From Oxalobacteraceae bacterium CAVE-383 (lineage in GTDB: Bacteria > Pseudomonadota > Gammaproteobacteria > Burkholderiales > Burkholderiaceae_D), in contig REGP01000004.1 of the NCBI GenBank assembly GCA_004134995.1, positions 124,001 to 188,000 on the forward strand: a stretch of 64,000 nt of DNA, in the 5' to 3' direction. The notes beneath the pieces were generated by a model that was given only the letters and a program-made list of their open reading frames with translations, had not been told where the DNA came from and did no database searches. Position numbers and translations under genes: made by a program. Below are positions 19,901 to 28,516 of this stretch, piece by piece. The number at the start of each line of letters is the position of its first letter. The first letter of the stretch is position 1.

Positions 19901-21969
19901 TCGCGAAGGTCGCCAACGTCGGACGGCGGGCGCTGCTTGCCGAAGCGATGGCGGCCCGGCTTGGCGCGGCGAGCGCCGGCCGCACGTTTCGCATGGCCAT
20001 CATGGAGGCCTACCCGGTATTTTCCCGGGCCGCAAAGGAGATACTTCTTTGTCTCGATCCCGGTGTGACCGGCACGGTGATGTTGTGGCGGCTGGGAAAG
20101 TCGGCTCTGGCGCATTTAAAAAACAGCATCGGGCATATCGCGGAACTGCAGGGCTGGCGCAGCAGAATCGATAATGTCATCCGGATGCGCGACGCGGTAT
20201 TTCCGCAGCGCGGCGTTTGGCAGGCAGTTGCGCAAGCGCTGAAAACCGATGCGGGCGGAAACAGGTATCTGGCCATCGGCCATGCGCGCTATGGCGTGGC
20301 CGACCTGGACGATATCGCGGACGTGCTGGTGATTCCGGCCGGCGGCGGGCGCGTGCGGCCGGTCAATCCGGAAACCGGCCTGCCTTGCGGTTTTGCGCAG
20401 CGCCCAGCCGGCATGGTGCGTATCGACAAGCCGCCCGGCAGCCTGCAAATGCCGGCGGCCATGCTCAAGCATTGCCGTCCCAGGCGCGCGCCGGCGATCT
20501 CGTTCACCTCCTGTGCCATTGTGCCCGCGCCCCATCTTGGGCCGGATTATTATTCCATGCCGGATACCGGCACCTGGCAGCTTTATCAAAAAGCATCGGA
20601 CGGCAGGGAAACGCTGCTTGAAATCGATCCTTCAAGCATCGCCTACCGTTCTTATGCCGCCGCGGGCGAACAATTGCCGGAGAGCGATCTGTTCCTCCAT
20701 GACGGCATTCTGTATCGGCGTTTGAACAACGGCCATCTATTGGGCATGGACTGGGGCCTGAAGATGGACAAAGTCATCTACGGCAGCGTCTCGCACGAGA
20801 AATACATCTCCATGAACGGCGAGTCGCATGGAAAGGCATGGTACGTCAGGGCCAAAGTCCATGTCGACCGCACCGCGCAGGGCGATGGCATGGTCACCAT
20901 GGTGTGCATGGCGCCGTACAGCGACGTGACGGATGCGCAAGGCATGCCCCTGAGAATCGCGACCTTGTTCGGCCGGCCGTACGTGTTCAAGGGCGGCGAC
21001 CTGCCGCGGCGAAACCAGAAATTCAAACTCCGCAGGGCTGCGCCGGCACATACCGCCGTGCAAAACCTCTATGGGAAGATCAATGGCTACGACTATCCCG
21101 AAGCGATTGCAAAGACGATACTCCGGCTCTACGACGAACCCCGCTTTCGCTCCGCCATCGATACCACCTTGCAGCGTTTCGACACGATGCTTGCCAATGC
21201 CAGGCGCTATTATGCTTTGCCGGAGGCCAACAGATTCCTGCGCAAATTCGTTCCCGACGGCAATCCCGATCTGGCCGAGCAATTCCGGCAGCGGCTGTGC
21301 GGCCAGCTCGAGCAGATCGAAAATGCCATGCCGCATCTGAAGGCGCATAAGGACAGGCTCATTGCGGTGGCCGACTTGAAGGCAAGCGGAGGCGATCTTG
21401 CATTGAGCCTGAATCGCGCCATGGCTTACCCGCTCGATTCCAGCTTGCTCAATAAGCCGGTGCTGATCATCGACCAGACCGAGTTGGCGACAAGACCCGT
21501 CAATGTGATCGCGGCTTATCTGGGACATGAGCTGACGCATGCGGTGCTGGGCACGCTGGACACCATGGCGCCCGGCTCCAGCGTGCAGTTTTACGCCACG
21601 CTGAAACGCGGCGGCGACGTCGACATCAGCATGCTGCGCTTCGGTGCGCAGGTGCCTGGCCTCGATCCGGCGATATGCGCCTCGGTGGTGGAGCACTGCC
21701 TGTCGGTCGGCGACGGGATGGCGCGCGGCGATGAACGCGTCCGAGATATCGTCGAGGGCGATTCTTCCATTTACAACCGCCATGGAGACGGCTTCGACAG
21801 ACGACGGCGTGAGACAGGGGACGCGTCAGGCAATCCGTCGGCCGATCCGTTCCATCCGTCCGATCCGTTCGAGGATGACGAATGGATAGCGGATGTGGAT
21901 GTCATGACCTATATCCTGATATCGGCCTTCCCTCCAGAATGGCTTCGGGACGAAAAAAAAAAGCGCTGA
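16921..21969 (+). CDS. Giant putative effector/toxin with C-terminal HExxH metallopeptidase-like domain (1)
   Basis: A 1682-residue protein of unknown function. The N-terminal ~75 residues are Ala/Ser/Pro-rich, without a signal peptide. A long mainly helical region follows, with segments shared with the next gene: RMAHAHGVID (~620), DQRFWQCG (~789), ETRHYW (~848) and a MLPGYECWSAV...CTLDAAGALLPL region (~953) that recalls, from memory, dermonecrotic-toxin-like/DUF6543 proteins of Pseudomonas. A beta-rich domain (APYSDV at ~1331) leads to AYLGHELTHAVLGTLDTMAPG, an HExxH site (H1536, E1537, H1540) with Asp1547 in a GTxD context like aspzincins. The frame ends DEKKKR-stop right after an A10 run with a slippery site, and the next gene overlaps by 88 bp in the -1 frame. 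The start has a GTAAG site. Substrate and secretion are unknown. Confidence 0.75.
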   Translation: MNPSFALTASHNVSYAWPSANTTAAAAPAPMASRAMSLAPAGSHLINSRSYRYTRHAEARAEKPIPDVPRPRRDTSDTRRGETGPHKKIFADFAEKIGMPAQALRDDPARGLKQLFRRFGPAVLRADPMPTLSTHAIQIGRHDFSAWCELFGDAASKDDEHQTDALPNLLNALQDFAIDLLQSRHGGRKRFQTMLLGNFVNALRQGSEAAALKAAIAKDLRNARHADSLSETEAYWYAKLILCKYEPSLGRMDAPDSLALGSLPQLHRELAILARTAGHASHWTLSENSLLKNPPPPGASREAYQSAGLKFAYAQGRDYLPPLPDRGWLDIDSAIPGYAIEDLRESLDRANITSRLLPPGAGGLDALADGWVERIDWIAFDGPDFLLTLGAEAPYRNTLEWWMRAIRDGFQLGTAFDAEAMDGARRRRFVARVAASQAFGDDFGNEGDLEWDRGFVQSLFNAFLRHYIGPLAQAPFERALWRATEPLRFLQCNDPAVSPGLTRTLRSVREVLEDIRRELFRHGAQRGAMEEQQWIVRFLSSLYAPALANAALPDQMAYGGADHVAMELLSLYPGLPRNLTMETARRLLDRQSLMEIMKPIAVEESNPVLEASPLLLIVRRMAHAHGVIDAGRGRIGLDGWEKALRHFEKLAPAESAQGDIFFRGVKMLVGRTQSIRNLLYEMQCDPDQSFSMPPPPSPYLSLWIRQPLAFGKPHTLAEIVMDDAFAQMLAHGDLSDRDIATLQQVRDRWPKEKVLSRCREDFDRSFDALIQSQVMPALRRLVQTLDADDQRFWQCGLWTLRRPRATLEVTAPHGALTIPVYGNYGNGAHRINLAAGGAVLIDLTLDNETRHYWASLRPAGIARYSGSEAELIREHLHTFFPADAADSGKRKILGFVSIRNFYSLSAGNGENILSALVKQAFPAKEVERLYRKALGETDAERVEAFVRDFILGMLPGYECWSAVTTPGRLQTASVPCTLDAAGALLPLKIGGKALAKVANVGRRALLAEAMAARLGAASAGRTFRMAIMEAYPVFSRAAKEILLCLDPGVTGTVMLWRLGKSALAHLKNSIGHIAELQGWRSRIDNVIRMRDAVFPQRGVWQAVAQALKTDAGGNRYLAIGHARYGVADLDDIADVLVIPAGGGRVRPVNPETGLPCGFAQRPAGMVRIDKPPGSLQMPAAMLKHCRPRRAPAISFTSCAIVPAPHLGPDYYSMPDTGTWQLYQKASDGRETLLEIDPSSIAYRSYAAAGEQLPESDLFLHDGILYRRLNNGHLLGMDWGLKMDKVIYGSVSHEKYISMNGESHGKAWYVRAKVHVDRTAQGDGMVTMVCMAPYSDVTDAQGMPLRIATLFGRPYVFKGGDLPRRNQKFKLRRAAPAHTAVQNLYGKINGYDYPEAIAKTILRLYDEPRFRSAIDTTLQRFDTMLANARRYYALPEANRFLRKFVPDGNPDLAEQFRQRLCGQLEQIENAMPHLKAHKDRLIAVADLKASGGDLALSLNRAMAYPLDSSLLNKPVLIIDQTELATRPVNVIAAYLGHELTHAVLGTLDTMAPGSSVQFYATLKRGGDVDISMLRFGAQVPGLDPAICASVVEHCLSVGDGMARGDERVRDIVEGDSSIYNRHGDGFDRRRRETGDASGNPSADPFHPSDPFEDDEWIADVDVMTYILISAFPPEWLRDEKKKR

Positions 21970-24900
21970 CGCGCGCCGGCGGCAACGATCCCCGGGGCAG
22001 GCCGCGCCGCGCTCCCGGAAATCACGCAGCGGCTTTGGCCAAAAAAAGGCAATTGGGGCTGCGAAAGAAAGCCGCCGCGACCCTGCCGACGCCGGCATCT
22101 TCCGCCTTGCCGCCGGCATCTTCCACTTTGTCATCTCCATCTCCATCGCTTGCTTCCCCGGTTGCATCGCCCGCCTCGCCACCGCCATCGCCCGGCCCGC
22201 CATGGCTGGCGGCCGGGCCCTACGCCGCCAATGGCGCCCTGCGCGAGGACTGGCTGGAACGCTTGCCGCTGCAAGCGTTCGACGACATCGCGTTTTTTCG
22301 GGATTTCGGCATTGCGGTCGCCGACCCGCGTTCGTTCATGCAGCGGCTTGAGGCCGCATATCAATGTTTCCGTCCAATGCCGGCCGATAGCCAGGCGCCG
22401 CTCGCGCTGAACGACATGAATCAAGTGCGGCTGCGCCTGTTTTTCCGGCAGCTGATGCCGGTGCTGGGATTCGGAGACGTGCCGCCCGAATGGCTTGCGC
22501 CGCAATTCAAGGCGCATTTATTCCAGCGCTGGTTCTTGTCGCTGGCATCCCCGCCGAGCGCGGACGGCAACGGCGGACCCCACGCATTCCCGTTGAAAGA
22601 TATGTTCCTCGCCTCGACCTACAACAGGCCCGCGTTGGCAAGAGGCTGCGAAGGCTCGCCCGACCGGCCCATGCTGATGCGGGTCGACTACCTGCGCGAC
22701 AATGTCGCCGCGCAATTCCGCAGGGAATATCCCGATGCCGGACCCGCAGCGGGAAAATGGATTCTCGATGGGCTGCTGAGCATTTTCGAACCGACATTGC
22801 TGCGGCGCGATCTGCCGCCAAAACTGCGCTATGGCGAAATCGAATGGGCGCTGCTGGACATGGGAATACGCATGGCCGGGCGGAATGCGAGCGATTACAG
22901 CTATCGGCAACTGGTCGGGCTGGCAAGCGCTGTCGATATCGTCGGCAGCGACGGCAAGCCTGGATTGGGCGGCGCCTTTGCCGGCAGCGCCATGCGGATG
23001 GCGCATGCGCATGGCGCGATCGATTTGCGCGGCGCCGGCGGCGATTTGCCGGTGATGCTGGAGAAGGCAGTCGTCCTGTTCCAGGAAGAAGCCGACGCCT
23101 TGCGGCAAATCAATTCGATGCCGTCGCTGATTGCCGGGCTGCCCACGCGCGGCAGCATCGTCGCCGCCGAATTGCGAAGACGCGGCCTCGACCCGCAGGC
23201 ATCGTATCGTTTGAGAAGGCGGGAGGGGTACGGCCGCGGCTTGCTGGAAAGCCTGCGCAAGACGGCGCCGGGCCTGGCTTTCGATGAGCCGCACGCGCTG
23301 GCCGAGTTCGTGATGGCCGGCTGCATGCCGCAGTTATACGAATTCGGCGATCTGAGTCCCGCCGCCTTGAAAAAGCTTGAGCGCGGGCTGCGCGGATTGG
23401 GCCACGCGGAATTGGACGCCATGTTCGAAGCCCGCTTCGATGCGGCGTTCAATGCGTTTGCCGATGGCATGCTGGCCCGGTTTCTCAATGAAAAAATCGG
23501 CTTGCTGGATATTTCGGATCAGCATTTTTGGCAATGCGGCCGCGCAGCCGTCACCGTGCCGCAGGCCCGCATCGTCGCGCGCATCGCGCCGAAGGTGAAC
23601 TGGGGCGCCGTCGGGGCCGGCAGTAAAACCACCGTCAAGGCCGGCATGCATGCGGCCACGCGCGGCGTGCTGGCGGCATTGACGCTGGACCGCGGCGGGC
23701 CGGCTGAAACCAGGCATTACTGGATCACGCTGGCGCCGTTGGCGGCAGGGCGTTTCGACGGCGATGTCGGCGCCTTGCTGGCCGGCCGGCTGAATGATTT
23801 TTTTGCGCCGGAACAGGATGAGCGAGCGCTGATGATGCTCGCGCCGGCTGCCGATATCGGATTCGCGGCCGCCGCCGATTCTGATCCTCCCGCCTTGCCC
23901 GCGCAGCAGGCGGTGGCACGGCAACTGCTGCAGCCGCAACGCGCGAAGCTGCGGGAGAAAGCGTTCCAGATCACCGGCCCCGAGTCGCAGCTTGAACAGA
24001 TGACGCAGTTCATGCTCGATATGCTGCCGTTCAGGGCCTGCATCAGATCGCGCGAAGAAGGCGAGCATTACAAGGCAGCCTTGTTCTGCATGGCCGATGT
24101 CGTCTCGCTGCTGCCGATGGTGCGCGCGGGAGGGCAGGTGATCCGGAACGCCGCCCGGCTGGCCGCCACGCAATCCCGGCCGCAATTGCGACGGGTTGCG
24201 CAGACCCTGGCGGCAGGCACGGTCGAACACGGCATTGCGTATGCGGCCGTGCACGACGTGCTCCAGGTCGGACGGCCGATGCTTCTCACCGCGAAGGAAG
24301 CCGCGCGTTTCATGAATCCCATCGATCCGTTGTGGGTCGGTCTCGGCTGGATGCGGAAAAACGGCAAGCCGATGGGCATCGCGCTGCTGGAGCAGTTGCG
24401 CAAGACGCCGCTGTTGCGCAATCTGGCGCGGGATATGGATCGCGAAATGGCGCTGCCCTGCGTATTCGAAAATGGATTCTGGCGTGCCGCCGACGACGCG
24501 CCGGTAATGTTCGAAAATGGACGCCGGCAGTTGGCGATCGCAGGCGGCGACTACGCGCTCGCGGATATCGGCGGCCGGCGCAATGTATTGACGCTGGGCG
24601 CAGGCGACCGGCGCTATCTGGCCGATCCGCGCAGCGGCGGCGTCATGGCGCCGGTATTGCGTCCGGCGACGAATTTGCCGCGGCGGATCCGGCTTGGCCG
24701 GGCTTGCGGCGGCCGCTTCAGGCGCGGCCTCGAGGATGCATGTCCGAACGCGATCGAGCCGGCGCGTAAATTCGGGGCAGGATATCAACGGATCGCCGGC
24801 GAAGCGCGATTCGATGGAATGCAGATCAGCGTGCGGCAATTGAAAGACGGCCGCAAAAGCTATTTGCGGGCCAAGGTCGATCTGAACGATCTCGGATTTT

Positions 24901-26159
24901 TCTCTTATACCAAAGTGGGCGAACAGATGTACGGCCCCTTGAATCGCTATTTCGCTTTCGAGAAAAAAATATGGATTGCCGAAAACGGAAAGCTGCGGCC
25001 GACTGCAACGGCATGCCCCTATCCCGCCCGGATCGAAGCAACGGTCCGCCGTTTCGGCGCAACCGGGCCGCAGGCCGACGGCGCGACGTATCTGCGCTTC
25101 GAGTTCCCGCTGCCGCCAATTCCGGGCGACGCGCGGCATTTTCATCAATCTTTCATCGCGCCCTACGGAACGTATGCCGGTCCGAAAGGCGAGTGCATGG
25201 GAATGCTGGATTTCCCCGACGCCTCCTATACGTTCAAACACAGCTGGATTTCGGAACTTCGGACAGGCGATAAAATCGTCCTGAAACGCTTGCCGGATAA
25301 TGCGCCCGACAGGCGGCTGTTCGAGCAATACCGGCGGATCAATCTGAATGTGCGCATGGAGCCGGATGTGTTTCAAAGCGGCAGCCTGTACCAGTTGCGC
25401 GAGGCCGGCCCGGCCACGCGGGAGCGTTTCGATGCGGTTTGCCGGCACGCTGAAAAAATGCTGCTCGGCGCTCATCAGGCACTGCGAAATCCCTCGCCGA
25501 CAGTGGATCTGCTGATGGAAACGATATTGCCGCAACGCTGGAGCCGGGCCCGCAAACGCAGGTTCCTGGATCAGATGGAATGCAATGTGGAAGACATGAT
25601 CGCCGCATTGGATATCGTCAAGCGCAATCGGTACGACGTCATCGGCTTCGGCGTGGCCAACCGGGGATATACCGGCACGGGGCCGATGCAATGGATGTTG
25701 CCGTACGCCAGGGCGGAAGCATTGTCGGCGTCGATGATGGGAGAAATGAATGATTTTCCGTTGATCGCGCAGGCGCTGATCCATTTCGACATCGTGCATT
25801 TTCAAACGGCGCGCAAGGGTGTGCTGGCGATGGATCTGGTGCACGAGCTGTCGCACGCGGGTTTCGATTCAAGCGATACGATGCACGAGGCCTCGCTGGT
25901 GTCGGTCTATCCGCGCAATTCGGATGCCGACCGCAATGTGATCGATATACAGCCTTTGATCGAGGCATGGGCCGAGAGCGGCAGCGATGTGCCCATGCAC
26001 GCCGCCTCCAATGAAGTGCTGGTGAAATTGCTGTCGGCCGCCATCGACCCGGCGCAGAAGGGGACGCTGGACGATATCATGTCGGGCGGGAGCACCTTTG
26101 CGTTGCAGCCGGACCCGCCGGAACCGGCATGCGCGGACGGCTGTGTTTTGCAGCGATGA
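21882..26159 (+). CDS. Giant putative effector/toxin with C-terminal HExxH metallopeptidase-like domain (2)
   Basis: A 1425-residue paralogue of the preceding gene, overlapping it by 88 bp in the -1 frame. The ATG at 21882 has GAGG seven bases upstream; an alternative ATG at 21939 lacks such a site, and the frame can also be entered by frameshifting. Residues ~30-110 are a basic then Ala/Pro/Ser-rich linker. Shared segments in the same order as its neighbour: RMAHAHGAID (~372), DQHFWQCG (~546), ETRHYW (~609), MLPFRACIRSREEG...CMADVVSLLP (~714), APYGTY (~1093) and DLVHELSHAGFDSSDTM with H1321, E1322, H1325 and Asp1332. No signal peptide. Function is unknown; a secreted zinc-protease effector or toxin is the working hypothesis. 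Confidence 0.75.
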   Translation: MDSGCGCHDLYPDIGLPSRMASGRKKKALTRAGGNDPRGRPRRAPGNHAAALAKKRQLGLRKKAAATLPTPASSALPPASSTLSSPSPSLASPVASPASPPPSPGPPWLAAGPYAANGALREDWLERLPLQAFDDIAFFRDFGIAVADPRSFMQRLEAAYQCFRPMPADSQAPLALNDMNQVRLRLFFRQLMPVLGFGDVPPEWLAPQFKAHLFQRWFLSLASPPSADGNGGPHAFPLKDMFLASTYNRPALARGCEGSPDRPMLMRVDYLRDNVAAQFRREYPDAGPAAGKWILDGLLSIFEPTLLRRDLPPKLRYGEIEWALLDMGIRMAGRNASDYSYRQLVGLASAVDIVGSDGKPGLGGAFAGSAMRMAHAHGAIDLRGAGGDLPVMLEKAVVLFQEEADALRQINSMPSLIAGLPTRGSIVAAELRRRGLDPQASYRLRRREGYGRGLLESLRKTAPGLAFDEPHALAEFVMAGCMPQLYEFGDLSPAALKKLERGLRGLGHAELDAMFEARFDAAFNAFADGMLARFLNEKIGLLDISDQHFWQCGRAAVTVPQARIVARIAPKVNWGAVGAGSKTTVKAGMHAATRGVLAALTLDRGGPAETRHYWITLAPLAAGRFDGDVGALLAGRLNDFFAPEQDERALMMLAPAADIGFAAAADSDPPALPAQQAVARQLLQPQRAKLREKAFQITGPESQLEQMTQFMLDMLPFRACIRSREEGEHYKAALFCMADVVSLLPMVRAGGQVIRNAARLAATQSRPQLRRVAQTLAAGTVEHGIAYAAVHDVLQVGRPMLLTAKEAARFMNPIDPLWVGLGWMRKNGKPMGIALLEQLRKTPLLRNLARDMDREMALPCVFENGFWRAADDAPVMFENGRRQLAIAGGDYALADIGGRRNVLTLGAGDRRYLADPRSGGVMAPVLRPATNLPRRIRLGRACGGRFRRGLEDACPNAIEPARKFGAGYQRIAGEARFDGMQISVRQLKDGRKSYLRAKVDLNDLGFFSYTKVGEQMYGPLNRYFAFEKKIWIAENGKLRPTATACPYPARIEATVRRFGATGPQADGATYLRFEFPLPPIPGDARHFHQSFIAPYGTYAGPKGECMGMLDFPDASYTFKHSWISELRTGDKIVLKRLPDNAPDRRLFEQYRRINLNVRMEPDVFQSGSLYQLREAGPATRERFDAVCRHAEKMLLGAHQALRNPSPTVDLLMETILPQRWSRARKRRFLDQMECNVEDMIAALDIVKRNRYDVIGFGVANRGYTGTGPMQWMLPYARAEALSASMMGEMNDFPLIAQALIHFDIVHFQTARKGVLAMDLVHELSHAGFDSSDTMHEASLVSVYPRNSDADRNVIDIQPLIEAWAESGSDVPMHAASNEVLVKLLSAAIDPAQKGTLDDIMSGGSTFALQPDPPEPACADGCVLQR
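21957..22012 (+). promoter_or_regulatory. Candidate -1 programmed frameshift signal joining the two giant genes
   Basis: In the upstream frame the codons read GAA AAA AAA AAG CGC TGA. The heptamer A AAA AAG (21957-21963) is exactly in phase for -1 slippage, as in E. coli dnaX, and lies in a run of ten A (21953-21962). After a 7-base spacer a GC-rich stem can form between 21971-21983 and 22001-22012 (about 11 pairs with one mismatch and one bulge). Slippage would enter the downstream frame and give one chain of about 3,090 residues. Transcriptional slippage on A10 could do the same. Confidence 0.5.
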
Positions 26160-26211
26160 GGGCGCGGCCGGCATGGCTGGTAAAATCGGGCCTTATTGCA
26201 AAGGAAAACCG

Positions 26212-26529
26212 ATGAAAAAATGGATTGCTCCGGCCGCGCTGGCGATGGCTTGCGCTGTTGCGCCGGCGGCGTTCGCCGCTGCCGATCTGGATCTGGCCAG
26301 ATCGAAAAATTGCATGGCTTGCCATTCCATCGGCAATAAAGTCGTGGGTCCGGCTTTCAAGGATGTCGCCAGGCGTTATGCCGGCCAGCCGGACATCGAC
26401 AAGAAATTGGCGGAGAAGATAATGAAAGGCGGCTCGGGCGCCTGGGGCGTGGTGTCGATGCCGGCCAACCCGCAGGTCAGCCCGGCCGAGGCGCAGGCGC
26501 TGGCGCAGTGGATCCTGACACTGAAATAA
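26212..26529 (+). CDS. Class I c-type cytochrome (c551/c552-like), periplasmic
   Basis: A 105-residue protein with a cleavable signal peptide (MKKWIAPAALAMACAVAP, cleavage near AAFAA-AD), one haem site CMACH, and a distal methionine in SMPANPQVSPAEA. Such cytochromes shuttle electrons in the periplasm. The ATG at 26212 follows AAGGAAAACC and gives a proper signal peptide, unlike the longer upstream frame. A strong two-way terminator follows. Confidence 0.92.
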   Translation: MKKWIAPAALAMACAVAPAAFAAADLDLARSKNCMACHSIGNKVVGPAFKDVARRYAGQPDIDKKLAEKIMKGGSGAWGVVSMPANPQVSPAEAQALAQWILTLK

Positions 26530-26551
26530 CCCTCGCAAGCTTGCCGCGATG

Positions 26552-26595
26552 AAAAAAACCGCTTCAGCCCTGTGCAGGCTGAAGCGGTTTTTTTT
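26552..26595. terminator. Bidirectional intrinsic terminator
   Basis: The stem AACCGCTTCAGCC / GGCTGAAGCGGTT is flanked by seven A on one side and eight T on the other, so it can stop transcripts from both the cytochrome c gene and the convergent amino acid binding protein gene. Confidence 0.9.
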
Positions 26596-26626
26596 GCGGA
26601 GGCGATGCGCGGCGCTTGCCGGCAGC

Positions 26627-27796
26627 TTATTTGACCACGGCCATTTCCGTGCGCACGCCGCCTTTATACGTATAGAGGGTCAGCGAACCGTTCTTGATGT
26701 CGCCCTTGTCGTCGAACGCGATCAGGCCGGTGACGCCGGGATGGCTGATCTTGGCCAGTTCCGGCAGATACTTCTTCGGATCCACCGATTTGGCTTTTTG
26801 CATGGCGTCGGCGACGGTCATGGTGGCGTCGTAGGCATAGGCCGCGTTATAGACCACGTCGATGCCGAAGCGTTTCTTGTAGGCGGCGCGGAAATCGTCC
26901 ATGCCCTTTTTACCCGCTTCGCTGACGCCGCCGGCTTCTGCGCAAACGACTTGATCGTCGCGCAGGCCGTCACCGGCCAGGCTGGCCAGCGAGCCGGTAC
27001 AGACGCCATCGCCGCCCATGAATTTGCTGTTCAGGCCAAGCTGCTTCATCTGGCGCAGCATCGGCCCGCCGACCGCATCCATGCCGCCGAAGAACAGAAT
27101 GTCAGGCTTCTTTGCCTTGATCGAGGTCAGGATGGCGTTGAAATCGGTCGATTTGTCGGTGGTGTATTGCGTGGCCACGATTTTCGCGCCGGCCGCCTTG
27201 GCGCCCTTGGAAAATTCATCGGCGACGCCCTGGCCATAGGCGGTGCGGTCGTCGATCACGGCGATGTCCTTGCCCTTCAGCGTTACCGCGGCGTATTTGC
27301 CCAGCACCGAACCCAGCTGCGCATCGTTGGCGACCACGCGGAAGGCGGTCTTGAAGCCTTGCTGCGTGTATTTTGGATTGGTCGCGGATGGCGAGATTTG
27401 CGGAATGCCGGCTTCGCTGTAGATCTTCGAGGCAGGGATGGTGGTGCCGGAATTCAGATGGCCGATGACGGCCGCGACCTTGGCGTCGACCAGCTTGGTG
27501 GCCGCAGCGTTGGCTTGTTTCGGATCGGATGCGTCGTCTTCGGCCTGCAATTCGAATTTGATCTTTTTGCCGTCGATGGTCAGGCCTTTGGCATTGAGTT
27601 CTTCGATCGCCATGCGGGCGCCGTTTTCGTTATCTTTACCCAGATGGGCGTTGGGGCCGGTAATCGGGCCGACGTGGCCGATCTTGACGACTTGTTCCTG
27701 GGCTTGCGCCGGTGCGGCGGCGCCGATGCCGATTGTCAGGGCGAGCGCGCCGACCAGAGGAACAAGATAGGAAATGCGTTTTGTCGTAAGCTTCAT
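26627..27796 (-). CDS. Branched-chain amino acid ABC transporter, periplasmic binding protein (LivJ/LivK type)
   Basis: A 389-residue type I periplasmic binding protein. It begins with a signal peptide ending around AAAPAQAQE, then VVKIGHVGPITGPNAHLGKD, the canonical start of Leu/Ile/Val-binding proteins, and continues with IGHLNSGTTIPASKIYSEAG and DDRTAYGQGVADEFSKGAKA. No permease or ATPase genes lie beside it, so those must be encoded elsewhere. The divergent neighbour is an Lrp-type regulator with 178 bp between starts, a plausible controller. Confidence 0.93.
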   Translation of the reverse strand: MKLTTKRISYLVPLVGALALTIGIGAAAPAQAQEQVVKIGHVGPITGPNAHLGKDNENGARMAIEELNAKGLTIDGKKIKFELQAEDDASDPKQANAAATKLVDAKVAAVIGHLNSGTTIPASKIYSEAGIPQISPSATNPKYTQQGFKTAFRVVANDAQLGSVLGKYAAVTLKGKDIAVIDDRTAYGQGVADEFSKGAKAAGAKIVATQYTTDKSTDFNAILTSIKAKKPDILFFGGMDAVGGPMLRQMKQLGLNSKFMGGDGVCTGSLASLAGDGLRDDQVVCAEAGGVSEAGKKGMDDFRAAYKKRFGIDVVYNAAYAYDATMTVADAMQKAKSVDPKKYLPELAKISHPGVTGLIAFDDKGDIKNGSLTLYTYKGGVRTEMAVVK

Positions 27797-27974
27797 GAAT
27801 GCCCTCTTTAATTGGATATGATGAAAATTTGTTGCATACAGACTTGGCTATTCCTCTTCGATTCACGAATACAATTATTTTTTGTCATCCGCTATATCTG
27901 AGTGATGAGACGTTACAACATATAAAACTGTTCGCAAAGCATTTTTTTTTCAGCCGCCAAAACCAATAACGACC

Positions 27975-28487
27975 ATGCCAGCCAAACAATATACATTAGA
28001 TAAAGTCGATAGAAAGTTGTTGAATCTATTGCAGACGGACAACCGGATTCCAACCCGGACATTGGCCGAGAAATTGCACATTTCCCAGCCGACCTGCCTG
28101 CGCAGGGTGCGCGATTTGCGGGAAATGGGCATTATCAGTGCGGAAGTGGCGATGGTGGATCCTTTTGCACTCGGATATGGCATGCTGGCCTTCCTCGAAA
28201 TTTCGCTGGCGGATCAATCCGACGCCCATATGCAGGAATTCGAGCAGCGCATGAGCAAGGAGGCCGAAGTCATGCAATGTTATTTCGTTTCGGGCGAATA
28301 CGACTATTTCATCGTGGTGCATGTGATCAATATGGACGCCTACTATCAATTCGTGCGGCGCGTGATCTCCGGCTCGGGCAATGTGCGGCATTTCCATTCC
28401 CGTTTCCCGATGAAGCGCGCCAAATTCGCGACCCGGATCGCATTTGATGAGAAAGCGGCGGAATTGGATGTCAGGATTACCGGGTGA
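27975..28487 (+). CDS. Lrp/AsnC family transcriptional regulator
   Basis: A 170-residue regulator with an N-terminal helix-turn-helix (LDKVDRKLLNLLQTDNRIPT, LAEKLHISQPTCLRRVRDL) and a C-terminal RAM ligand-binding domain (VMQCYFVSGEYDYFIVVHV). It diverges from the branched-chain amino acid binding protein gene and probably senses an amino acid; which one cannot be read from the sequence. Confidence 0.9.
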   Translation: MPAKQYTLDKVDRKLLNLLQTDNRIPTRTLAEKLHISQPTCLRRVRDLREMGIISAEVAMVDPFALGYGMLAFLEISLADQSDAHMQEFEQRMSKEAEVMQCYFVSGEYDYFIVVHVINMDAYYQFVRRVISGSGNVRHFHSRFPMKRAKFATRIAFDEKAAELDVRITG

Positions 28488-28516
28488 TCGCTGGTATCAT
28501 GCTGGCCTGGTCGGGT

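Noticed and set aside
26549-27811. 420-codon plus-strand frame antisense to the amino acid binding protein gene
   Set aside because: Shadow of the minus-strand gene, whose protein has a signal peptide and family motifs; the antisense product has none.
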